DNA from: DATAXV01 sp036272915 | Lineage (GTDB): Bacteria > Chloroflexota > Dormibacteria > Dormibacterales > Dormibacteraceae | NCBI GenBank assembly: GCA_036272915.1 | Contig: DATAXV010000027.1 | Location: forward strand, 1-55,780 | Length of the DNA: 55,780 nucleotides | Reading direction: 5' to 3' | Shown: positions 47,177 to 53,757 of the stretch, piece by piece | Layout of the letters: the number at the start of each line of letters is the position of its first letter | How positions within the stretch are numbered: position 1 is the stretch's first letter | Program-made: the position numbers and the translations under genes | The notes under the pieces: generated by a model | What the model saw: the letters and a program-made list of their open reading frames with translations, nothing else | Databases searched by the model: none | Told to the model about the DNA's origin: nothing

Positions 47177-47458
47177 GTGGTCACCGCCATCATCCTGATC
47201 CGGGCCTCGCGCCAGGCCCTGGGCACGCTCGGGCCCAGGCTGGCCGACATCGACGGCGTCGCCGAGGCCTACAGCGTCACCGGGGAGTGGGACTTCCTCG
47301 CCGTGATCCGCGTTCGCGAGCACGACCAGCTGGCGTCGCTGGTCGCGGGCGAGCTGGCCCAGCTCGACGGCATCGAGAGGACCCACACCATGACCGCCTT
47401 CCAGCAGTTCTCCCAGCACGACCTGGAGGCCATGTTCGGCCTCGGCGCGGAGCCGTAG
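47177..47458 (+). CDS. Stand-alone Lrp/AsnC ligand-binding (RAM) domain protein
   Basis: A 93-residue protein that is only the effector domain of Lrp/AsnC regulators, with no DNA-binding helix-turn-helix: AIILIRASRQALGTLGPRLADIDGVAEAYSVTGEWDFLAVIRVREHDQLASLV, then GIERTHTMTAFQQFSQHDLEAMF. Such stand-alone RAM proteins form rings that bind amino acids and can modulate full-length Lrp proteins or enzymes. The GTG 47177 start is 19 nt after the LLM gene, and the stop is 3 nt before the phosphatase, so it is inside the operon. The ligand is not known. Confidence 0.87.
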   Translation: MVTAIILIRASRQALGTLGPRLADIDGVAEAYSVTGEWDFLAVIRVREHDQLASLVAGELAQLDGIERTHTMTAFQQFSQHDLEAMFGLGAEP

Positions 47459-47461
47459 CCG

Positions 47462-48238
47462 GTGCTCGACGTCGCCCTGCGTGCGGCCCGGGCCGGAGCC
47501 CGGGTCCTGCTCGACGGCGGGCTCGCCCGCCGGGCCGCGGGGAGGAAGCAGCTGGGCGGCGACTACGTCACCGCCTTCGACCGGGCCAGCGAGGACGCGA
47601 TCCTCGAGGTGCTGGCCCGGGAGGCACCCGGCATCCCCGTGCTCGCCGAGGAGCGCGGAGGCGCCCGGGACGCCACCCGGTGGGCGGTCGATCCGCTCGA
47701 CGGCACCACCAACTTCACCCGCGGCCTGCCCATCGTCGGCGTCTCCGTCGCCCTCATCCGCGACGGCGTGCCCGAGGTCGGCGCCGTGCTGGCGCCGTGG
47801 ATGGACCTGACCTTCGCCGGCGAGCGGGGGCGGGGCGTGACCCTCAACGGCGAGCCCCTTGCCCGCCTGGATCGGGTCGATGCGGCTCGGGCGGTCGTCG
47901 CCACCGCGTACCCCTTCCGGCGCAAGGAGCGCCTGCCCGAGTACGAGCCGGTCCTCCATGAGGTGGTCCGCCGCTTCGAGGACATCAGGCGGGCTGGCGT
48001 CGCCTCGCTGGACCTGGCCTGGATCGCCTCGGGCAGCTTCGACGGCTACTTCGAGCTCTCGCTCGGGACCTGGGACGTGGCTGGAGGAGCGGCGCTCGTG
48101 CTCGAGCTGGGCGGCCGGGTGACCGACTGGGACGGCGGTGACGGATACCTGGAGTCGGGCGACGTCATGGCCGGCGCGCCCGGCGTGCACGAGGCGCTTC
48201 TCGAGCTGGCGGCGGGCCGGCCGGCCCCGGCGCGGTAG
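47462..48238 (+). CDS. Inositol-monophosphatase-family phosphatase
   Basis: A 258-residue Mg/Li-sensitive phosphatase. The signature metal sites are visible: VLAEERGG (Glu), VDPLDGTTNFTRGLPIVGVSVALI (Asp-Pro-Leu-Asp-Gly-Thr) and SLGTWDVAGGAALVLELGGRVTDWDGG near the C-terminus. Members act on inositol phosphate, fructose-1,6-bisphosphate, histidinol phosphate or PAP, and the exact substrate is not evident. The GTG start lies 3 nt after the RAM gene, and it is the last gene of the kinase-PdxA2-LLM-RAM run. It converges on the pentad-repeat gene. Confidence 0.9.
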   Translation: MLDVALRAARAGARVLLDGGLARRAAGRKQLGGDYVTAFDRASEDAILEVLAREAPGIPVLAEERGGARDATRWAVDPLDGTTNFTRGLPIVGVSVALIRDGVPEVGAVLAPWMDLTFAGERGRGVTLNGEPLARLDRVDAARAVVATAYPFRRKERLPEYEPVLHEVVRRFEDIRRAGVASLDLAWIASGSFDGYFELSLGTWDVAGGAALVLELGGRVTDWDGGDGYLESGDVMAGAPGVHEALLELAAGRPAPAR

Positions 48239-48262
48239 CGAGGCCGGCGTCGCCCGACGGGA

Positions 48263-48553
48263 TCACTCGGCCGGCGAGCGGTCCTCCTCGAGTACGTGAA
48301 GGTGCCGGACCGTCAGATCGTCGACCTCCAGGCGCCCCACCTTGACGCGTCCGACGTCCAACCTGCCGATGGCGAGACGGCCGATGGCCATCGCCCCGAC
48401 GGCGACCGCGCCGATGGCCAGGGCTCCGACGGCCATGGCGCCCACGCTGACTGCCCCTCGCTGCCGCAGCGCCATCCGTCTCATCCGGCCCCGGCGACCG
48501 GCGGCAGCCATCAGCCGCGCCCGCCCGGGGATGTCACCTCGGCGAAATCTCAT
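48263..48553 (-). CDS. Pentad-repeat (A-[IV]-G-x-x) protein
   Basis: A 96-residue protein whose residues 36-85 are ten exact five-residue repeats: SVGAM, AVGAL, AIGAV, AVGAM, AIGRL, AIGRL, DVGRV, KVGRL, EVDDL, TVRHL. The register is uninterrupted, as in pentapeptide-repeat or bactofilin-like beta-solenoids, with the first half hydrophobic and the second half charged. The N-terminal 33 residues are strongly basic (MRFRRGDIPGRARL...). It could bind membrane or nucleic acid; no function is known. ATG 48553 is preferred over a GTG at 48574. It stands alone between an IMPase and a PHP gene. Confidence 0.7.
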   Translation of the reverse strand: MRFRRGDIPGRARLMAAAGRRGRMRRMALRQRGAVSVGAMAVGALAIGAVAVGAMAIGRLAIGRLDVGRVKVGRLEVDDLTVRHLHVLEEDRSPAE

Positions 48554-48612
48554 GCCCCGAAGCTTGTAGGCCACCGCCCGAGCCCGTCAAGCGGGGGCGG
48601 GCCCCGCCGGCA

Positions 48613-49329
48613 TCAGAGCTGGTGCGTCACCCGGCGCAGGGGAAGCAGCACCAGGCTCCGCCACTGCTGCAGCGCCATCTGATCGAGGGGAACATGCTTC
48701 GGCTCTCCCCGAGCCGCCTCGGTCGCGCCCGCTTCCACCGCCCGGCGGAAGTCGGCGACCGTCGTGCCCTCGAAACGGGTCACGGCGCGGCCGATGTCGA
48801 ACCGGCCGAAGTGGCTGTCGCTGGAGCCGATCGCCGCCCCCAGCTGCTCGCGATGCTGGGCGTAGAAGGCCTCGAGCTCGCGCTGGCGGCCGGCCGTCAT
48901 CGGCGCCGTGTGGCGGACCTCGATGCCGTCGACGCGGCGGTGCTCGATCAGAGACTCGAGCATGCCCCGCTGGCAGGAGGCGAAGTAGGTGGGCATGAAG
49001 GGATGCGGGAGGACGGCCAGGCCGCCCTGGTCATGGATGGCGTCGACCGTGTCCTCGAGGGACATGCTGCTCCGCACCGGCTTTTCCAGGAACCAGCCCA
49101 TGCAGTGGGTCTTGGCCGGGAAGCGGGTGGTGATCTCCTGGCCCATGACGACGCCCAGCCCGATTTCCTCGCCTCGGTCCCTGACCTCGGCGGCGTTGCG
49201 CATGGTGTCGTGGTCGCAGATCGCGATGAGGTCCAGCCCAGCCTCCTTGGCGGCGGTCACCAGCTGTCGCGGCGTGACCATCCCGTCCGAGGCGGTGGTG
49301 TGACAGTGGGGGTCGGCGATTGCCTGCAC
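48613..49329 (-). CDS. PHP-domain phosphoesterase
   Basis: A 238-residue PHP-fold metal-dependent phosphoesterase. Metal ligands are visible in IADPHCHTTASDGMVTP, LIAICDHDTMRNA, GLAVLPHPFMPTYF and GAAIGSSDSHFGRFDIG. The family includes histidinol phosphatase, DNA polymerase PHP domains and nucleotide or oligonucleotide hydrolases (TrpH/YciV-like), and this stand-alone form fits the last group. The GTG 49329 start has GGGGGT upstream; the open frame continues far upstream through the divergent gene but is not real. It diverges from the cystathionine synthase-like gene across 54 bases. Confidence 0.85.
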   Translation of the reverse strand: MQAIADPHCHTTASDGMVTPRQLVTAAKEAGLDLIAICDHDTMRNAAEVRDRGEEIGLGVVMGQEITTRFPAKTHCMGWFLEKPVRSSMSLEDTVDAIHDQGGLAVLPHPFMPTYFASCQRGMLESLIEHRRVDGIEVRHTAPMTAGRQRELEAFYAQHREQLGAAIGSSDSHFGRFDIGRAVTRFEGTTVADFRRAVEAGATEAARGEPKHVPLDQMALQQWRSLVLLPLRRVTHQL

Positions 49330-49383
49330 ACCCCCAGTATCCCTGCGCCCGCGCACGCCCCGCGAGCGCGACCGTACACACTG

Positions 49384-50568
49384 ATGCGCGTGACCCAGAT
49401 GCATCGCCAGACCCGCGCCGTGCACGTGAGCGCGCCGCCCCTCGACGGCAGCCGCCCCGTCAGCGTGCCCATCTACCAGACCTCGACCTTCGCCTTCGAC
49501 GACCCCGACCTGCTCGCCGAGGGGCTGCAGCGGCCGGACGCGTCGTTCGCCTACAGCCGCTACGCCAATCCCACGATCCGGGCCCTGGAGAACGCGGTCG
49601 CCGACCTCGAGGGCGGCCAGGGGGCGATCGCCTGCGCCTCGGGCATGGGCGCGATCAACTCGATCCTGCTGGCGCTGCTCCGGCCGGGCGACCACGTCAT
49701 CGCCCAGACCTGCCTCTATGGCGGCACCTACGCGACCTTCCACGATCTCGCCGAGCGCTTCGGCGTGGACGTGACCTACGTCTCCGGCGAGGACCCGGAC
49801 GAGGTCCGCCAGGCCCTGCGCCCCGAGACCAAGGTGCTCTATCTGGAGACGATCGCCAATCCCATGGTCCAGGTCTGCGACCTGCCCGCCATGTTCGCCG
49901 TCTCGCGGGAGGCGGGCATCGTCGGCGTCGTCGACAACACCTTCGCCTCGCCCGAGCTCTGCCGCCCGATCGAGCACGGGGCCGACATCGTCGTCCACTC
50001 CGCCACCAAGTACCTCGGCGGGCACTCCGACGTGGTCCTCGGCATCGCCGTCTTCGCCGACGCCGAGCGCTACCGCGACGTCTGGCAGCACGCCATCGAG
50101 CTCGGCGCCAACGCCGATCCCTTCGCCGCCTGGCTGACGATCCGGGGGCTGCAGACGCTGCCGCTGAGGATGCGGCAGCACTGCGTCAACGCCGAGCACC
50201 TGGCCGTCCGCCTGGCTGGTCACCCGGCGGTCCACGCCGTCCACTGGCCGGGGCTGCCCACGCATCCCACCCACGAGCTCGCCTGCCGGCTGCTGTCCGG
50301 CCACGGCGGGGTGCTCTCCTTCGAGGTCTCCGGCGACCGTGAGCGGGCCAGGGAGTTCTCCTGCCGCCTCCGCCTGGCCCACCGCGCGGCCTCCCTGGGC
50401 GGCGTCGAGACCCTGGTCCTGCACCCGGCCAGCACCACCCACCGCAAGCTCGACGAGGCCGCCCTCGAGGCGGCCGGGATCTACGCGACGACGATTCGCG
50501 TCGCCGTCGGCATCGAGCACCCGGAGGACATCTGGAACGACTTCGATCAGGCCCTGAACGGGATCTGA
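49384..50568 (+). CDS. Cystathionine gamma-synthase/lyase-family PLP enzyme
   Basis: A 394-residue fold-type I PLP enzyme of the Cys/Met metabolism family, acting as a homotetramer. Visible elements are PIYQTSTFAFDDP, SYSRYANPT-like FAYSRYANPTIRALENAVADLEG, IACASGMGAINSILLALLRPGDHVIAQTCLYGGTYATF, GVVDNTFASPELCRP, the PLP lysine Lys209 in VVHSATKYLGGHSDVVLG and LAHRAASLGGVETLVLHPASTTH. It may make cystathionine, cleave methionine or sulfhydrylate homoserine; the sequence alone does not decide. ATG 49384 is used, with ATG 49399 as an alternative. It converges on the DUF5996 gene. Confidence 0.9.
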   Translation: MRVTQMHRQTRAVHVSAPPLDGSRPVSVPIYQTSTFAFDDPDLLAEGLQRPDASFAYSRYANPTIRALENAVADLEGGQGAIACASGMGAINSILLALLRPGDHVIAQTCLYGGTYATFHDLAERFGVDVTYVSGEDPDEVRQALRPETKVLYLETIANPMVQVCDLPAMFAVSREAGIVGVVDNTFASPELCRPIEHGADIVVHSATKYLGGHSDVVLGIAVFADAERYRDVWQHAIELGANADPFAAWLTIRGLQTLPLRMRQHCVNAEHLAVRLAGHPAVHAVHWPGLPTHPTHELACRLLSGHGGVLSFEVSGDRERAREFSCRLRLAHRAASLGGVETLVLHPASTTHRKLDEAALEAAGIYATTIRVAVGIEHPEDIWNDFDQALNGI

Positions 50569-50584
50569 GCCGCCGAGGGTCCCC

Positions 50585-51556
50585 CTACCCGGCGGCGCCA
50601 TCGAGAAGCGCGGTGAGCTCGGGCGGGCCCGGGCACCAGGTCGAGACCAGATCGTCGCGGCTCCAGCCCGCCTCCAGCGACCCCGCCTGGTAGGCGCTCT
50701 GGAGGAAGGCGAGGAGCGTGCTACTGGGGTCGCGGGAGCGCCGCACGCTCTCGTAGGGGAGGATGGCGAGCGAGCCCCCGCGCTGCTCGATCCAGTGCGC
50801 GTCTCCGGGCCGGAGCGGCTGGCCGCGCAGATCGGCCGGCTCCGGCGCCGCGTAGGCGTAGTAGCTCGGCTCCCGCACCTGCCGGTCGCCCACCCAGAAG
50901 CCGAAGGAGACGACCTCGTGCGAGTAGGCCTCACGGGTGACGAAGTCGGCACCTGACATCTCCGGCGCCCGGCTGCCGTTGAACCTGGTCACGGCCAGGT
51001 CGAAGGAGTGCCAGAAGAAGTGGACCGGGCTGGTCTTCCCGCAGTACCAGCCGGAGAACTCGTCGAAGACGGTGTCGCTCCAGTCCAGGATCCGCCAGAA
51101 CCGCCGCGCGGCGTCGGGGTCGTAGGCGGCGTGCTCGTGATCCTCGGGGAACGGCGTCGTCCAGGGCACGCCGTAGGGCACCTCGCGGATGGCGACGTCG
51201 ACCCCGAGCCGGCGCAGCGCCGCGTGCAGCCGCTCGTCGAAGGCGGCCACGGAGAGCCCGGTCTCGAGGGCGAAGGACTCCTCTTCACCGTCTCCGGTGC
51301 TCGCCACCAGCCGGTGGCGGAGGAGGTCGAGGTCGACCTGGAAGGTGATGCCGGCGCGGGAATGGAGCCGGCGGGTGGTGAGGCCGTGAACGTCGACGTA
51401 GAGGGGGACATGCCACCAGTGGTTCCGGGGGGCCGAGGAGGCCATCCTCACCTTGCCCACGATCTGGACCCAGAGGTGGAGCGTGTCTCGGGCCGGCTCC
51501 CACTCCTGGAGCGGGAGGGCGGGGAGTTCGGGACGGACGCCGTTCGGCCCGCCCAC
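50585..51556 (-). CDS. DUF5996 family protein
   Basis: A 323-residue soluble protein of a family without known activity. It opens PELPALPLQEWEPARDTLHLWVQIVGKVRMASSAPRNHWWHVPLYVDVHGLTTRRL, the family hallmark, with later FWHSFDLAVTRFNGSRAPEM and SFGFWVGDRQVREPSYYAYAAPEP. The many Trp, His and Asp positions suggest an enzyme, perhaps metal-dependent. The start is GTG 51556, one base after the zinc-finger gene stops, so the two are co-transcribed and perhaps act together. I can name no pathway. Confidence 0.85.
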   Translation of the reverse strand: MGGPNGVRPELPALPLQEWEPARDTLHLWVQIVGKVRMASSAPRNHWWHVPLYVDVHGLTTRRLHSRAGITFQVDLDLLRHRLVASTGDGEEESFALETGLSVAAFDERLHAALRRLGVDVAIREVPYGVPWTTPFPEDHEHAAYDPDAARRFWRILDWSDTVFDEFSGWYCGKTSPVHFFWHSFDLAVTRFNGSRAPEMSGADFVTREAYSHEVVSFGFWVGDRQVREPSYYAYAAPEPADLRGQPLRPGDAHWIEQRGGSLAILPYESVRRSRDPSSTLLAFLQSAYQAGSLEAGWSRDDLVSTWCPGPPELTALLDGAAG

Positions 51557-51557
51557 G

Positions 51558-51842
51558 TCAGCGCTCCCGGACCGGCGCCAGCGGGACGTCGTCGACGAAG
51601 CACCAGAACCAATCCTCGCCCGGCTGCGCGGACCGGATGACGGGGTGGCTGGCCTCGGCGGCGTGCTGCCGGGCGTGCCGGTTGGGAGACGAGTCGCAGC
51701 ATCCGATCTTGCCGCAGGTGGTGCACATGCGCAGGTGCACCCACCTGCCGCCGGTGCGGAGGCAGTCCTCGCACCCGGCGATCGAATCGGGCAGCTCGGT
51801 CACGGTGACCAGGTCGAGGTGACTGCACGCGGTCCGGCTCAT
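51558..51842 (-). CDS. UBP-type zinc-finger protein
   Basis: A 94-residue protein that is a ZnF-UBP domain: ACSHL, CEDCLRTGG, LRMCTTCGKIGCCDSSPNRHARQHAAEASHPVIRSAQPGEDWFWCFVDD. The Cys/His ligands for two zinc ions are all present. In eukaryotes this domain reads ubiquitin C-termini. In bacteria it occurs alone in actinobacteria and relatives, where its ligand is unknown. AGGAGGCG precedes the ATG 51842. It is the first gene of a two-gene operon with the DUF5996 gene. Confidence 0.88.
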   Translation of the reverse strand: MSRTACSHLDLVTVTELPDSIAGCEDCLRTGGRWVHLRMCTTCGKIGCCDSSPNRHARQHAAEASHPVIRSAQPGEDWFWCFVDDVPLAPVRER

Positions 51843-52162
51843 GCCTCATCGCCTCCTGTGGGTTGGATTCGTCTGGGCGGCCGCCCCGTTCCATCTTCGG
51901 GGGCAGAGGCCAGAAGGGAACGTCGATTTGAGCGGGCCGGGCCGAAACCGCCAGGTCTCGGCTCCCTGACCTGCGTCCGCTCACCTTGGGACCGGCACCC
52001 ACGGTCGGTGCCTCTACCATGAGGCGGCAGCCGGAACGGGTTGGACGAGTCGTCACCGTTCAGGGCGAACCGATGCGCCACGTGGAGCACCATCTCGCGG
52101 TGGACCGAGCCGGGTAGGGCACGGCGGCCGCGGACCACGTGAAGAAGAGAAGGAGACGACGG
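51843..52162. promoter_or_regulatory. Divergent intergenic region upstream of the dioxygenase
   Basis: A 320-base gap between the zinc-finger gene (minus) and the dioxygenase (plus). It contains an inverted repeat GGCACC (51994-51999) / GGTGCC (52007-52012) followed by TACCAT (52015-52020), a plausible -10 for the dioxygenase. A regulator site for the dioxygenase/esterase pair could lie there. An open frame on the minus strand (51839-52138) has no family match and no ribosome-binding site. Confidence 0.35.
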
Positions 52163-53101
52163 ATGAAGCTACAGGGACTGCATCACATCACCCTGGTCAC
52201 CGGCGACGCCCAGAAGACCGTCGACTTCTACGTCGACGTCCTCGGCCTCCGGATGGTCAAGAAGACCGTCAACTTCGACGATCCCACCGCCTACCACCTC
52301 TACTTCGGCGACGACGCCGGCACGCCGGGATCGATCCTCACCTGGTTCGAATATCCCGGCGCCGAGCCGGGCATCCCCGGCCCGGGCATGGTCCACACCA
52401 TCCAGCTCGGCATCGCCTCGGCCGAGGCGATCGACTTCTGGGCCTCGCGGCTGCAGGACAAGGGGTACGACAGCAACCTGGAGGAGGACGGCTCCCTGCT
52501 GGTCATCGACTGGGAGGGCATGCACATCCAGCTGGTGGTCGCCGACCCCGAGAACCCGCCGCTTCGCGCCGCCCACCCCGAGATCCCGGCGGAGATGGCC
52601 ATCGTCGGCGTCGAGGGCGCCCGGGCCTACTCCGCCTACGCCACGGTCGAGGAGAGGGTGCTCAGCGACCTGCTCGGCTTCACCTATCTGGGCGGCGGCG
52701 AGTACCGCCTCGAGGGCGGGCTGCGCAACTTCCGCTGGGGCTACGACCAGCCCTACGCCGACGGCGCGCAGGGCGGCGGGACCGTCCATCACATCGCCTG
52801 GGCCACTCCCGACGACGCCGAGCAGGAGGCGTGGCACACGCGACTCGACGACTCCGGCGCGTACGTCACCGACGTCCTCGACCGCGACTACTTCCGGTCG
52901 ATCTACTTCCGCGAGCCGCGGAACGTGCTCTTCGAGATCGCGACCATCCCGCCCGGGTTCACCAAGGACGAGGAGCCCGAGGACCTGGGCGACGAGCTGA
53001 AGCTGCCGAGGATGCACGAGCACCTTCGTGCCGAGCTCGAGCGGTCGCTGACCCCGATCGTCAACCCCCGGACGGCGCGCGGCGTCGAGACCGGCGAGTG
53101 A
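52163..53101 (+). CDS. Ring-cleaving dioxygenase, VOC family (MhqO-like)
   Basis: A 312-residue extradiol dioxygenase of the two-domain VOC fold, of the MhqO/MhqA type that opens catechol or hydroquinone-like rings. The first VOC unit starts LQGLHHITLVTGDAQKTVDFYVDVLGLRMVKKTVNFDDP (His7/His8 region), with VHTIQLGI carrying a second His; the second unit has VHHIAWATPDDAEQEAWHTRL and NVLFEIATIPPGF, giving the C-terminal Glu. Fe2+ is expected. The ATG has AAGGAGA upstream. Its TGA overlaps the GTG of the esterase gene, and the pair matches mhqO-mhqD. Confidence 0.9.
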   Translation: MKLQGLHHITLVTGDAQKTVDFYVDVLGLRMVKKTVNFDDPTAYHLYFGDDAGTPGSILTWFEYPGAEPGIPGPGMVHTIQLGIASAEAIDFWASRLQDKGYDSNLEEDGSLLVIDWEGMHIQLVVADPENPPLRAAHPEIPAEMAIVGVEGARAYSAYATVEERVLSDLLGFTYLGGGEYRLEGGLRNFRWGYDQPYADGAQGGGTVHHIAWATPDDAEQEAWHTRLDDSGAYVTDVLDRDYFRSIYFREPRNVLFEIATIPPGFTKDEEPEDLGDELKLPRMHEHLRAELERSLTPIVNPRTARGVETGE

Positions 53102-53748
53102 CGGCGCTCGTCCATCGGGACCGTCCCGCCGGTGGCGAGGCGCGGGGCCTGCTCGTCCTGCACCACGGCCGCGGCGCGGACGAGCTGGACCTGCTCCCGC
53201 TGGCCGACGTCCTCGACCCGGAGCGGCACCTCCACGTCGTCACGCCCCGCGCGCCGCTGACCCTGCCCGGCGCCCCCGGCCATCACTGGTACGTGGTGCC
53301 GCGGGTCGGCCACCCCGATCCGGCCACGTTCCACGACGCCGTCGAGCAGCTCGCCGCCTTCCACGAGGAGCTCTGGGCGGGCACCGGGATCGGCCCGGAG
53401 AGGACGGTGCTGGGCGGCTTCTCGATGGGCTCGGTGATGAGCTACACGATGGGCCTGGGGCCGGGACGTCCGGCGCCGGCCGGCATCCTCGCCTTCTCCG
53501 GCTTCATCCCCGCCGTCGAGGGATGGCGGCCCGACCTGGCCGGTCGGCCCTCCCGTGTCTTCATCGCCCACGGACGGAGCGATCCGGTCATCGGCGTCGA
53601 GTTCGCCCGCCAGGCCCACCGGACCCTCGAGGAGGCCGGGATGGACGTCGTCTACCACGAGTCCGACGTACCCCACACTATCGATCCCGCCCACCTGCCG
53701 GCGGCGCGGGAGTGGCTCGGCGAGACGATCGGCGCCGCCGCCCGCTGA
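53098..53748 (+). CDS. Phospholipase/carboxylesterase, MhqD-like alpha/beta hydrolase
   Basis: A 216-residue alpha/beta hydrolase. The nucleophile motif is GGFSMGSVMSYTMGLG (GxSxG), the acid lies in HGRSDPVIGVE and the catalytic His in SDVPHTIDPAHLPAAREWL. LLVLHHGRGADELDLLPLADVLDPERHL is the usual oxyanion-side start of the carboxylesterase family. MhqD in Bacillus responds to catechol and quinone stress together with MhqO, and the same pairing here suggests a quinone/catechol detoxification unit. The GTG 53098 start overlaps the dioxygenase stop. It converges on the RecQ gene with 9 bases between. Confidence 0.88.
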   Translation: MTALVHRDRPAGGEARGLLVLHHGRGADELDLLPLADVLDPERHLHVVTPRAPLTLPGAPGHHWYVVPRVGHPDPATFHDAVEQLAAFHEELWAGTGIGPERTVLGGFSMGSVMSYTMGLGPGRPAPAGILAFSGFIPAVEGWRPDLAGRPSRVFIAHGRSDPVIGVEFARQAHRTLEEAGMDVVYHESDVPHTIDPAHLPAAREWLGETIGAAAR

Positions 53749-53757
53749 CGGGGGCGG

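Noticed and set aside
49330..50952. Upstream extension of the PHP frame to about 780 codons on the minus strand
   Set aside because: The extra part is antisense to the cystathionine synthase-like gene and is Asp/Gly/Val-rich shadow coding; the GTG at 49329 gives a normal PHP protein.
51839..52138. 99-codon minus-strand frame ending at the zinc-finger start (ATGA overlap)
   Set aside because: The overlap is suggestive, but the sequence has no recognisable domain, no ribosome-binding site, and lies across the divergent promoter region.
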